12,200 nt of DNA, taken from NCBI GenBank assembly GCA_030038955.1, contig JASHQV010000090.1, positions 1 through 12,200 of the forward strand, given 5' to 3'. Source of the stretch: Solirubrobacteraceae bacterium. Lineage in GTDB: Bacteria; Actinomycetota; Thermoleophilia; Solirubrobacterales; Solirubrobacteraceae. The notes beneath the pieces are model-generated. The model saw nothing but the letters and a program-made list of their open reading frames with translations. It was not told where the DNA came from and did no database searches. Below are positions 1-6,393 of this stretch, piece by piece. The number at the start of each line of letters is the position of its first letter. Positions within the stretch are counted from its first letter, which is position 1. The position numbers and the translations under genes were made by a program.

Positions 1-2
1 CG

Positions 3-896
3 GTAACGGCACACTGGCACGGCACCTTCCACATGTCGACGGGCTGGTTGAATCCCAGCGGCATCGGCGGCCACGGCAGCGCCGTCGCGGGTTTCCTGAT
101 CGCGGTTTTCATCTTCACCGGCTGGGACGGGGCCGTCTATGTCAACGAGGAGGTGAAGGAACGGCGAGCGAACCCCGGTCGGGCCGCGCTACTCGCGGTG
201 GCGCTGCTGGCATGCATCTACACGATCTCTATGGTCGGACTCCAGGGAGCGGCTTCGCCCGCGAAGCTCCAAGCGAACTCGGCCTCGGCGCTCGTCTATA
301 CCGCGCGCACGCTCGGCGGCAGCGGCTGGTCGAAGGTGATGGCGCTCGGGCTCGCGCTATCGGTGATCGCCACGACGGGCACGGGCATCGTTCTGACCGC
401 CAGGATCGTCTACTCGATGGCACGCGATCGGGTTCTGCCTCGCCCGCTTGCCCGCGTCTCCGGTCGGTACGCCACGCCCGCTATCGCGAGCGTCGTGATC
501 GGCGTGCTGATCGTCGCGCTCGCCTGGATCTACCTGCTTGCCACCTCGGTGCAGAATGCGTTCGACGATGTCGTCGACGTCTCCGGGCTCCTGTTCGCGA
601 TCTTCTACATCTTCACCGCGCTGGCCACGGTCGTCTACTACCGTCGGCTGATCGCCGCGCGAATGCGCGACGCGCTCGTCGAGGGCGTGCTTCCGCTTGC
701 CGCCGCTGCTTTCCTCGTGTGGATCGTGGTCAAGTCGGTGATCGCGGCCCCACCGAGCCAGGTATGGTCGCTGGTTGGCGTGGTGGCGGCCGGCCTGCTG
801 CTGCTCGGCGTCGCCCGCTTCGCCTGGCACGCGCCGTTCTTCTCGCAGCCGCGTGAGCAGTACGCGAAGAGGACGTCCCCACGGCTGCCAGCTTGA
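3..896 (+). CDS. APC-family amino acid/amine permease, C-terminal part (5' end outside window)
   Basis: The frame is open from the left edge with no stop, so the first Met at 33 is probably internal and the gene starts upstream. About 297 residues are visible. They contain some seven hydrophobic segments (from the Met at 33: roughly residues 17-35, 48-69, 100-123, 148-170, 180-202, 215-235 and 245-262), which would be about TM6-TM12 of a 12-TM permease. The stretch WDGAVYVNEEVKERRANPGRA is a typical APC-family cytoplasmic loop (W-x-G...NEE-x-K), and RYATPAIA matches the usual R-x-x-TP motif before a later helix. These proteins are inner-membrane proton-coupled symporters for amino acids, amines or related cations. 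The substrate cannot be read from sequence. The aminotransferase 45 bases downstream on the same strand suggests import of an amino-bearing compound such as an amine or pyridoxamine-like molecule; that is inference from context. Confidence 0.85.
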   Translation, partial: VTAHWHGTFHMSTGWLNPSGIGGHGSAVAGFLIAVFIFTGWDGAVYVNEEVKERRANPGRAALLAVALLACIYTISMVGLQGAASPAKLQANSASALVYTARTLGGSGWSKVMALGLALSVIATTGTGIVLTARIVYSMARDRVLPRPLARVSGRYATPAIASVVIGVLIVALAWIYLLATSVQNAFDDVVDVSGLLFAIFYIFTALATVVYYRRLIAARMRDALVEGVLPLAAAAFLVWIVVKSVIAAPPSQVWSLVGVVAAGLLLLGVARFAWHAPFFSQPREQYAKRTSPRLPA

Positions 897-928
897 TCAA
901 GAGATGCCTTAGCAGCACGGACCTCGTC

Positions 929-934
929 AGGAGG
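929..934 (+). promoter_or_regulatory. Ribosome binding site of the aminotransferase gene
   Basis: A perfect AGGAGG lies 7 bases before the ATG at 942. It fixes the start of the aminotransferase gene. The 45-base gap to the permease holds no clear promoter, so the two genes are probably cotranscribed. Confidence 0.75.
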
Positions 935-941
935 GCGACGA

Positions 942-2138
942 ATGACGGATGAGCAGACGCAGGAACCGGTGTTCACGCTGACCGCGGGACCAGTTGCGGC
1001 CACGCCGAGGGTACTCGCCGCGCTGGGGTCACCGATCGCCTACGACTACGACTCCACTTTCCTCGAGCGCTTTCGAGACACCCAGCGTCGAGTGGCGGCG
1101 ATCTTCGGAACGAGGTCGGACGTCGTGCTCATGCAGGGCGAGGCGATGCTGGCGCTCGAGGCGGCGGCGCGGAGTGTGATCGGTCCCGGGACGACGTGCC
1201 TGAATCTCGTCTCTGGCGTGTACGCGCAGTGGTACGGCGACCGGTTGCGCGAGCTGGGAGCGGAGGTGATCGAGCACCGTGTCCAGTTCAACTCGAGCAT
1301 CGATCCCGCCGATGTCGAGCGCTTGCTAGCGGCCAATCCAGCGATCGAGGTGGTAGCCGTGGTTCATTGCGACACGCCGTCGGGCACGCTCAACCCTGTG
1401 CGTGACATCGGTCCGGTCGCCAAGGCCCGTGGTGCAATCACGATCTGTGACGTGGTGTCGTCGCTCGGGAGCAGCGACGTCAAACCAGACGAATGGGGCC
1501 TCGACATCTGCGTATCGGCATCACAGAAGTGTCTCGGCAGCGCTCCCGGCATCTCGATGGTGACGGTCAGTGACGCAGCGTGGGCGAGGATCCGCGCCAA
1601 CGCGGCGGCGCCCCGCAACTCGTTTCTCTCGCTGCTCGACTGGAAGGACCGATGGGAGGAGCACGGCCAATACCCGTACACGCCGTCGGTGACCGACATG
1701 ACCGGCCTTCACGCCGCGTGCGGAGAATTGCTTGAAGAAGGCGTTGTGCAGGCGATCGCTCGCCACGAGCGAGCTGGCCGCGCCTGCCGGGCCGGCGTGC
1801 AGGCGGCGGGCCTCGAGCTGTGGGCGGCCTCCGAGGAGATCGCCGCCGCCTGCGCGACGGCTGTGAGACTCCCCGACGGAGTCGATGAGGCGGCGCTGCG
1901 GCGCCACGTTCGCGATCGGTACGGAGTGCTTATCTCCGGCGCCCAGGGAGAGCTTGTAGGTCGGGTGGTCAGAATCGGTCACATGGGTCTGGCGTCACGG
2001 TCGCTGTACCCCCTCGTTGGAGTCGAGGCGCTGGTGCAGGGTCTGAAGGACTTCGGCATAGCCCTGGACAGCGGCGCCGCCGCCAGGGCCACGCTTGACG
2101 CGCTGGCGCCGACCCCCGCGGGACCCGCGCCAAGCTGA
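942..2138 (+). CDS. Class V PLP-dependent aminotransferase, pyridoxamine-pyruvate aminotransferase-like
   Basis: 398 residues, full family length. It belongs to the fold-type I, class V group (alanine-glyoxylate aminotransferase relatives). The PLP-binding lysine is K196 in SASQKCLGSAPG, with D170 of ICDVVSS as the residue expected to hold the pyridine nitrogen. The substrate-carboxylate arginine is R344 in RIGHMG. Against Mesorhizobium loti pyridoxamine-pyruvate aminotransferase, as I recall its sequence, many blocks match: TLTAGPV, YDYD, GE at 66-67, HCDTPSGTLNPV, QKCLG-x-PPG/APG, APR-x-S-x-LS, TPSV, AVR-x-PDGVDE and RIGHMG. That enzyme transfers the amino group of pyridoxamine to pyruvate, giving pyridoxal and alanine, as the first step of pyridoxamine breakdown. 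One likely difference: the second M. loti substrate-contact arginine, nine residues before the conserved one, is Q335 here, so the substrate may differ. Alternatives are alanine-glyoxylate or another omega-amine:pyruvate aminotransferase. The class is near certain; the substrate is not. Confidence 0.88.
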   Translation: MTDEQTQEPVFTLTAGPVAATPRVLAALGSPIAYDYDSTFLERFRDTQRRVAAIFGTRSDVVLMQGEAMLALEAAARSVIGPGTTCLNLVSGVYAQWYGDRLRELGAEVIEHRVQFNSSIDPADVERLLAANPAIEVVAVVHCDTPSGTLNPVRDIGPVAKARGAITICDVVSSLGSSDVKPDEWGLDICVSASQKCLGSAPGISMVTVSDAAWARIRANAAAPRNSFLSLLDWKDRWEEHGQYPYTPSVTDMTGLHAACGELLEEGVVQAIARHERAGRACRAGVQAAGLELWAASEEIAAACATAVRLPDGVDEAALRRHVRDRYGVLISGAQGELVGRVVRIGHMGLASRSLYPLVGVEALVQGLKDFGIALDSGAAARATLDALAPTPAGPAPS

Positions 2139-2180
2139 GCTACGCGGCACTCGCTTCCGCTGAGCGGTCACGACCGGGCA

Positions 2181-3344
2181 TCAGGCTACGGCGGCTGGAA
2201 GCGGTCTGGCAACGAGCAGCGCAATTAGCGCCGCGCGCTCCACCAGCGAATCGACGCGGATGCGCTCCTCCCGCGCATGCGCCCCGCCACCGTCCGGGCC
2301 GAGCCCGTCGAGCACTGCGACTCCCCGTTCGGCAACGAGGTTCGCATCGCTGGTGCCACCCGCCGAGCCTTCGCCGAGTTCGATGTCGAGTAGCGCGGCC
2401 AGCTTGCGAGCGTGCGCCATGGCGGTGGCGATCGCAGGCGTGCGCTCCATCGGAGGCCGCGCGTGCAGGCGCGTCACCTCAAGCCCGGCCTCGGCGCGGG
2501 CCGGGCTAAGCGCGGTTAGCGCTTGCTCCACCCGCGACTGCTCGCTTGACGTGCGCGCGCGCACGTCAAGCAGGGCATACGCCTCGGCGGCGACCATATT
2601 GGGGAATGTCCCCCCGGCGATCACGCCGGCATTGACCGTCGTGCCTAGCGACGGGCGGGCAAGCTCGCGGATCGCCACGAGCGCATCGCACAGCTCGTCC
2701 ACCGCGCTGACGCCGCGATTGGGCTCGAGACCGGCGTGCGCCGATCGCCCGTGCGCCACCAGCCGGTAGGCGGCCCAGCCGCTCCGCGCGGTCTTCAGGC
2801 GGCCACCGGGCAATGACGGCTCCATCACCAGCACCAGCGCAGCGCTCGTGCCCAGCTCGATGATCCGCGCGCGCGAAGTCTCACCCCCAGTCTCCTCGTC
2901 GGGCGTGAACAGGACGTGTACCGGCCCGCACAGACGCCGTTTGCCTAGCAACTTCAACGCACCGATCGTCGCAGCGATCCCCCCGAGCATGTCGAACACC
3001 CCGGGGCCGTGGATGACGTCGTCCTCGAGCCGCACCGGCCGCTGAGCGGCGGTGCCCGCTGGCCAGGTCAAGTCGTAATGACCGAGGAGCATGACCAGCG
3101 GCCCTGTCCGGGGACCGAGCGAGACCTCTAGCAGGTCGCCCTGCGGTCCCACGGTTCGCGTGAGCCGCCCGGGAAGCGCCGCGAGCTCAGAGGTGAGCAG
3201 GTCGCCCGCCGGACGCATCGCCTCTGCGCCGGCGCCGCTCGGTGCGTCGACTGCCGCGAGTCGGAGCACCCGCTCGACCAGCTGCTCGCGGTGAGCCTCG
3301 GCCTCTCTCGCAAGCTCGCGGGCCAGTCCGGCCGTATCGGTCAT
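2181..3344 (-). CDS. M20-family metallohydrolase (carboxypeptidase G2 / N-acyl amidohydrolase type)
   Basis: 387 residues, normal for M20A. The start is the ATG at 3344-3342, which overlaps the stop of the FAD-subunit gene as ATGA; an open frame runs 93 codons further upstream but only as the shadow of that gene. The dinuclear zinc ligands are all present: H89 (GHYDLTWP), D118 (GPGVFDMLGG), E151 after the catalytic base E150 (PDEETGG), E175 (VMEPS) and H356 (GGAHAREE). The dimerisation lid domain is at about residues 185-295, with HGRSAHAG and LDVRAR motifs. The usual DMKGG is DMLGG here. Family members hydrolyse peptide or amide bonds, often N-acyl groups, in the cytoplasm or periplasm; I see no signal peptide. 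Given the neighbours, a role in hydrolysing an N-acyl amide formed after pyridine-ring opening is an attractive inference. A folate/peptide hydrolase or plain dipeptidase is the alternative. Confidence 0.88.
   Translation of the reverse strand: MTDTAGLARELAREAEAHREQLVERVLRLAAVDAPSGAGAEAMRPAGDLLTSELAALPGRLTRTVGPQGDLLEVSLGPRTGPLVMLLGHYDLTWPAGTAAQRPVRLEDDVIHGPGVFDMLGGIAATIGALKLLGKRRLCGPVHVLFTPDEETGGETSRARIIELGTSAALVLVMEPSLPGGRLKTARSGWAAYRLVAHGRSAHAGLEPNRGVSAVDELCDALVAIRELARPSLGTTVNAGVIAGGTFPNMVAAEAYALLDVRARTSSEQSRVEQALTALSPARAEAGLEVTRLHARPPMERTPAIATAMAHARKLAALLDIELGEGSAGGTSDANLVAERGVAVLDGLGPDGGGAHAREERIRVDSLVERAALIALLVARPLPAAVA
2544..2571. repeat. Perfect 28-bp palindrome inside the M20 gene
   Basis: The half-site GCTTGACGTGCGCG is followed immediately by its exact reverse complement, giving 14 uninterrupted base pairs with no spacer. 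The centre is an alternating CG tract. It lies in the coding sequence around the LDVRAR motif, so part of it is constrained by protein sequence. With no loop it would not make a normal hairpin terminator. It could extrude as a cruciform, bind a dimeric protein, or be coincidence. Confidence 0.85.
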
Positions 3345-4258
3345 GCGTTTTCCGTGGCAGCCACGGCGGCAGCACGGACGCAGCGATCGACCAGCACGCG
3401 TACGAGTTGTCGCTTGTACTCGACCGATCCGTTGGCGTCGGGAACCGGATCGACGTGACGAGCGGCGGCCTCGACGGTGGCGGCGAGACCCGGACCGAGC
3501 GCGAGCGGGTCGGCACCGACCAAGCACGCTTCGGCCGCGGTCACTCTGATCGGTCGGATGCCCACCGACCCCACTGCGATGCGCACCGACGTGATCGCGC
3601 CGCTGGCCACCTGCACCGCACAAGCCACTGTCGCCGCCGGTCGTTCGTGGAAGGCGATCTTGCGATGCGCCAAGCCCGTCCCGGGTACGGGCGCAGGCAC
3701 GTGCACCGCCACCAGCAGCTCGCCGGGCTCGAGCGCCGTTTGGTACGGGCCGCGGATGAACTGCTCGACGTCTATTCGCCGCGTCGCGGCACCGCCGCGA
3801 CGGACGCTGACCGCGGCGCCCGCCGCGATCAGATAGGTCGCGGGATCGGAGTGAGGGTCAGCGAAGCACAAATTGCCGCCGATCGTCCCAACCGTGCGCA
3901 CGCGCAGGTTCGCCACATCCCGCTCCATCGCCGCCAGCGAGGCCCAGCGCTCCCCAACCAAGGGCGAGCGCTCCAGTTGGCGATGTGTGGTGCCAGCGCC
4001 GATCCACAGTTCGCCGGCCAATTCGGACGCGTCGTTCCACTCCTTCCCATCGTTGGCGTCGCGCGGGCTGATGCCCTGCAGCTCGGCGATTCCCTTGAGG
4101 TCGATGAGATGCGCAAAATCGGTCAGGCCGAGCTTGGCGACGAGCAGCAGCTCAGTGCCTCCCCAATAGGGAACGCCTTCGTGGCCGAACTCGTTCAGCA
4201 GCTCGCTCGCCTGCTCGACGGTGACTGGTCGGTACCAGTGGAAGGGCCTCAGTCTCAT
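3341..4258 (-). CDS. Molybdenum hydroxylase FAD-binding (medium) subunit, CoxM/XdhB type
   Basis: 305 residues, a normal length for the separate FAD subunit of xanthine dehydrogenase-family enzymes. The N-terminus (FHWYRPVTVEQASELL) is the standard opening. FAD-binding motifs are WGGTELLL at 32-39 and TVGTIGGNLCFADPHSD at 122-138. The CO dehydrogenase flavoprotein C-terminal domain follows from about residue 195 and ends with the usual YKRQLVRVL near 281. This subunit passes electrons from the molybdenum centre through 2Fe-2S clusters to NAD or another acceptor. It presumably pairs with the 2Fe-2S and molybdopterin subunits at 8565-11341, which lack their own FAD subunit in the window. It is unusual that it is encoded divergently, about 4 kb away from them. 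I see no convincing Shine-Dalgarno before the ATG; a 7-codon frame (ATG at 4278-4276) ends in an ATGA overlap with the start and might couple translation. Confidence 0.92.
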   Translation of the reverse strand: MRLRPFHWYRPVTVEQASELLNEFGHEGVPYWGGTELLLVAKLGLTDFAHLIDLKGIAELQGISPRDANDGKEWNDASELAGELWIGAGTTHRQLERSPLVGERWASLAAMERDVANLRVRTVGTIGGNLCFADPHSDPATYLIAAGAAVSVRRGGAATRRIDVEQFIRGPYQTALEPGELLVAVHVPAPVPGTGLAHRKIAFHERPAATVACAVQVASGAITSVRIAVGSVGIRPIRVTAAEACLVGADPLALGPGLAATVEAAARHVDPVPDANGSVEYKRQLVRVLVDRCVRAAAVAATENA

Positions 4259-4276
4259 TTACTCAGGAGGACGTCC

Positions 4277-4396
4277 ATGTTCAGTCAGCGTGGTATCCGT
4301 TCTCGCGGTCACGCCTGGGCATGGAGCTTCGCGCGGCTCGGCTCACCGCCACGTGATAGCATCATAGCGGATTGTCGACAAGCAACAGTCAACTAG
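4277..4396 (+). CDS. Doubtful 39-residue small ORF in the divergent region
   Basis: The ATG at 4277 is preceded by a perfect AGGAGG (4265-4270) with 6-base spacing and the frame closes at TAG 4394-4396. The product (MFSQRGIRSRGHAWAW...) has no recognisable motif, signal peptide or membrane segment. The frame crosses the candidate minus-strand promoter and operator, and I see no plus-strand promoter ahead of it. The strong ribosome-binding match is the only positive evidence, and AGGAGG can occur by chance. I do not recognise a function. Confidence 0.2.
   Translation: MFSQRGIRSRGHAWAWSFARLGSPPRDSIIADCRQATVN
4361..4392 (-). promoter_or_regulatory. Possible promoter for the FAD-subunit/M20 pair
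   Basis: Read on the minus strand, TTGACT (4392-4387) is followed by TATGAT (4366-4361), a good -10 match. The 20-base spacer is longer than the usual 16-19, so the -35 assignment is weak. The palindrome at 4372-4381 lies within the spacer. The leader to the ATG at 4258 would be about 95-100 bases. Confidence 0.35.
4372..4381. promoter_or_regulatory. Candidate operator, TTGTCGACAA palindrome
   Basis: A perfect 10-bp inverted repeat with GT and AC half-sites, the general shape of GntR/FadR-type operators. It lies in the divergent region next to a GntR/FCD regulator gene, between the -35 and -10 of the possible minus-strand promoter, where a bound repressor would block transcription. A related word, TTGTTGACAG (8 of 10 identical), is at 4557-4566, just after the plus-strand -10. 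The sequence shows the palindrome; binding by this regulator is inferred. Confidence 0.45.
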
Positions 4397-4523
4397 ATGC
4401 ACGCCGAGCGGCGGCGCCAGATTCGCGCCGTCTCAGACCTTTGTCCCAGCATTGCTTGACATAGCGGGCTCACATCAGGCCACACGTCGCGCTCGCCTCA
4501 GCGCTCCGAGTCCTCGCGATTCG

Positions 4524-4552
4524 TTGACACCCCCCGATTCGAAGGTTATCCT
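4524..4552 (+). promoter_or_regulatory. Probable sigma-70-type promoter of the regulator-led operon
   Basis: A perfect -35 TTGACA (4524-4529) is followed after exactly 17 bases by TATCCT (4547-4552), 4 of 6 matches to the -10 consensus. Transcription would start near 4559, about 45 bases before the regulator ATG at 4604. The start region overlaps the TTGTTGACAG word at 4557-4566, which suits autorepression. Confidence 0.6.
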
Positions 4553-4592
4553 CATGTTGTTGACAGCACACAGACGACAAATGCTGTGGAGC

Positions 4593-4597
4593 AGGAG
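4593..4597 (+). promoter_or_regulatory. Ribosome binding site deciding the GntR start
   Basis: AGGAG lies 6 bases before ATG 4604. The earlier in-frame GTG at 4586 has no purine-rich site at the right distance, so ATG 4604 is preferred. Confidence 0.6.
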
Positions 4598-4603
4598 CGG
4601 GCG

Positions 4604-5338
4604 ATGAGCTTCGGGGATGAGAAGGAGATCAGCGGTCACCGGCTCGAGAATCGCACCTTGCGCGAGCAGGCCGTGGCGCATCTGCGTGAGGAGATTCTCT
4701 CCAGCCGTCTCACGCCGGGCACCGAGCTCGGCGAGGTCGCGCTGGCACGATCGCTGGGCATCAGCCGTGGCCCGTTGCGCGAGGCGCTCGGACAGCTGGC
4801 CGCGGAAGGGCTGGTGACGATCGTGCCGCGTCGCGGAGTCGTGGTGACCAAGCTCACGCGCGCGGAGTTCGTCGACTCCTATCAGGTGCGGGAGGCGCTC
4901 GAGTCGTTGGCGATCCGTCTGGCGGTGCCGCGTCTGACTGTCGAGCAGAAGGCTGAGCTGCATCGGCTGTGCGAGGAGATGGAGCGTGCGGCGGCGGAGG
5001 GAGACTCGAAGCGCTTCTTCACGCTCAACGGAGACTTCCATCGCGCTTTCGTGCTCGCATCAGGGAATCGCAAGCTGGCGGAGGTGCATGGTCAGCTGAT
5101 CGCTCAGATGGGACGTCTGCTGGCCAAATCGGCCGAGCTCCGCGGCGGACTGCAGGAGTCGGCTACCGAGCACCGCGCGATCCTCCAAGCCGTCGACGAT
5201 CAGGATCCCGAGCGGGCCGCTCGTCTGGTCGAAGCGCACATCGAGGTGCCGCAGCGAGTCCTGGACTCCGATGCCGCGCGGGGCATGTTCGACGACGAGC
5301 CGGAGGAGCGCGCCGTTTCGAGCGTCGCAAACGCATGA
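4604..5338 (+). CDS. GntR-family transcriptional regulator, FadR subfamily with FCD domain
   Basis: 244 residues from ATG 4604; a GTG start at 4586 would add six residues but lacks a ribosome binding site. Winged helix-turn-helix at about residues 18-84, with the classic LREQAVAHLREEILSSRLTPG, ISRGPLREAL and GLVTIVPRRGVVV blocks. The all-helical FCD effector domain is at about 90-218. The residues expected to hold a metal and a carboxylate-bearing ligand are visible: N142 and H146 (LNGDFHRAF), H190 (TEHRAI) and H212 (AHIEV). FCD regulators usually repress catabolic genes and are released by a carboxylic acid substrate or intermediate. It is the first gene of the operon and its stop overlaps the next ATG (ATGA at 5335-5338), so it probably controls its own operon and perhaps the divergent pair. 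The ligand cannot be named; a pyridine carboxylate would fit the context. Confidence 0.92.
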   Translation: MSFGDEKEISGHRLENRTLREQAVAHLREEILSSRLTPGTELGEVALARSLGISRGPLREALGQLAAEGLVTIVPRRGVVVTKLTRAEFVDSYQVREALESLAIRLAVPRLTVEQKAELHRLCEEMERAAAEGDSKRFFTLNGDFHRAFVLASGNRKLAEVHGQLIAQMGRLLAKSAELRGGLQESATEHRAILQAVDDQDPERAARLVEAHIEVPQRVLDSDAARGMFDDEPEERAVSSVANA

Positions 5339-6390
5339 CGGCAGCCACCGAGTCCACTGCTGTCGGACCGGCGTTTGGGGTCAACCTGAACAACCGGGAG
5401 CCGCTGATCGCTCCGGATTATGACCTCGGGGCGCTGCTTGACCTGGCGGCGCTCGTCGAGCAGCACGGCTTCGAATCTGTGTGGGTTGGAGACAGCCTGT
5501 TCTCAAAGCCCCGCTACGAGGCGATGGCGCTGCTTGCCGCGATCTCGCAGCGCACGGAGCGGGTGCGTCTCGGCACTGCATGCCTGGTCAGCTCGATGCG
5601 CAACCCGCTGTTCCTCGCGCTTGAGTGGGCCACGCTCGACCGGCTGTCCGGCGGCCGCACGATCTTCGGTCCGTGCATGGGCAATCCCGAGGAGGGCGTG
5701 CGGCGAGAGTTCGCCGCCCTCGGACTGTCGTTCAAGGATCGGGCGACGGTGTTCGAGGAGGGCCTGGCGGTGCTCGGGGAGCTGTTCCGGACCGGACGCA
5801 CGAACTTCCACGGAACTTACTTCCAGTACGACGATGTTGCGTTTCACTCCGGCACCGAGATGGAGCCGCTGCGTCCTCTGCAGACGCCGCCGCCGATCTG
5901 GATCGTCTCCAACCCACGTCTGGTTGGCGATAAGCCGAGCGAGCGCATGCGGGCGATCATGGAGCGTGCGTGCGCGCGCATCATCCGTTATGGCGATGGC
6001 TGGATGACCTGCTGCCGGGCGCAGCACCCCGAGGAGCTCAGCGAGCAGATCGGCTATCTGCGCGACGCGGCCGAGCGGATGGATCGTGATTGGGATGACT
6101 ACACGGTCTCCTACCAGGTGACGATGAACATCGGGGACTCGGCGGTGGAAGCGCGAGCTGCATTCGGGGAGTACATCTCCAAGTACTATCCCGAGCTCTC
6201 GCGCTCGATCGACCTCTCCGATTGGGGGCCGGTCGGCACTCCGGATGAAATCGTCGCTTGGCTGCGCGAGTTCCACCGCCGAGGCGTTGCGCACTTCATC
6301 TGCCGCTTCGGCGCGATCGATCAGGTCGGGCAGGTTGAGAGGTTTGCACGCGAGATCCTGCCCGCATTCCAAGCTCAGGAGGTGAGCTGA
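5335..6390 (+). CDS. Luciferase-like (LLM class) flavin- or F420-dependent oxidoreductase
   Basis: 351 residues, typical for the bacterial-luciferase-like TIM-barrel superfamily. The start ATG overlaps the regulator's stop; the frame extends upstream only as its shadow. Family blocks are GFESVWVGDSLF at 45-56, RVRLGTAC at 77-83, LDRLSGGRTIFGPCMG at 101-116 and PPPIWIVSNP at 185-194, with a C-terminal GTPDEIVAWLREF block typical of the group. Members use reduced FMN or F420 and include alkanesulfonate and nitrilotriacetate monooxygenases, the pyrimidine ring-opening enzyme RutA and F420-dependent dehydrogenases. The cofactor cannot be read confidently. Next to a NicX-like protein and a molybdenum hydroxylase, a hydroxylating or ring-opening monooxygenase acting on a heteroaromatic is a reasonable inference. 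If FMN-dependent and two-component, its reductase is not in the window. Confidence 0.88.
   Translation: MTAATESTAVGPAFGVNLNNREPLIAPDYDLGALLDLAALVEQHGFESVWVGDSLFSKPRYEAMALLAAISQRTERVRLGTACLVSSMRNPLFLALEWATLDRLSGGRTIFGPCMGNPEEGVRREFAALGLSFKDRATVFEEGLAVLGELFRTGRTNFHGTYFQYDDVAFHSGTEMEPLRPLQTPPPIWIVSNPRLVGDKPSERMRAIMERACARIIRYGDGWMTCCRAQHPEELSEQIGYLRDAAERMDRDWDDYTVSYQVTMNIGDSAVEARAAFGEYISKYYPELSRSIDLSDWGPVGTPDEIVAWLREFHRRGVAHFICRFGAIDQVGQVERFAREILPAFQAQEVS
6377..6384 (+). promoter_or_regulatory. Ribosome binding site of the M29-fold gene
   Basis: AGGAGGTG lies inside the end of the LLM gene, 9 bases before ATG 6394, and supports that start and translation of this gene within the operon. Confidence 0.7.
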
Positions 6391-6393
6391 TCC

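Larger units (their letters stand above)
4259..4603. other. Divergent intergenic control region
   Basis: 345 bases between the minus-strand FAD-subunit/M20 pair and the plus-strand regulator-led operon. It is locally more AT-rich than the genes. It holds a good plus-strand promoter (4524-4552), a perfect 10-bp palindrome (4372-4381) inside a possible minus-strand promoter, repeated GTTGACA words at 4523-4529 and 4559-4565, and a doubtful small plus-strand ORF (4277-4396). No RNA gene or terminator hairpin is evident. Confidence 0.8.

Noticed and set aside
2139..2180. Bidirectional terminator between the convergent aminotransferase and M20 genes
   Set aside because: The only local dyad (CCGC-TGA-GCGG around 2157-2167) has a 4-bp stem and no T-tract, too weak to call.
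3345..3623. N-terminal extension of the M20 protein by 93 residues
   Set aside because: The extension is Arg/Ser/Gly-rich shadow of the FAD-subunit gene; ATG 3344-3342 with the ATGA overlap begins exactly where M20 homology begins.
3242..4396. Long plus-strand open frame (384 codons) opposite the M20 and FAD-subunit genes
   Set aside because: It is the GC-rich antisense shadow of two recognisable genes; the translation is Arg/His/Ala-rich with no motif. Only its last 39 codons lie mostly outside them and are listed separately as doubtful.
4456..4484. A second promoter starting at TTGACA 4456-4461
   Set aside because: No acceptable -10 lies 16-19 bases downstream.
4969..5334. N-terminal extension of the LLM protein into the regulator gene
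   Set aside because: The extra residues are out-of-frame regulator sequence; family similarity begins just after ATG 5335.
5503..6372. 289-codon minus-strand open frame opposite the LLM gene
   Set aside because: Composition and position are those of a shadow frame; the plus strand carries clear luciferase-family blocks.
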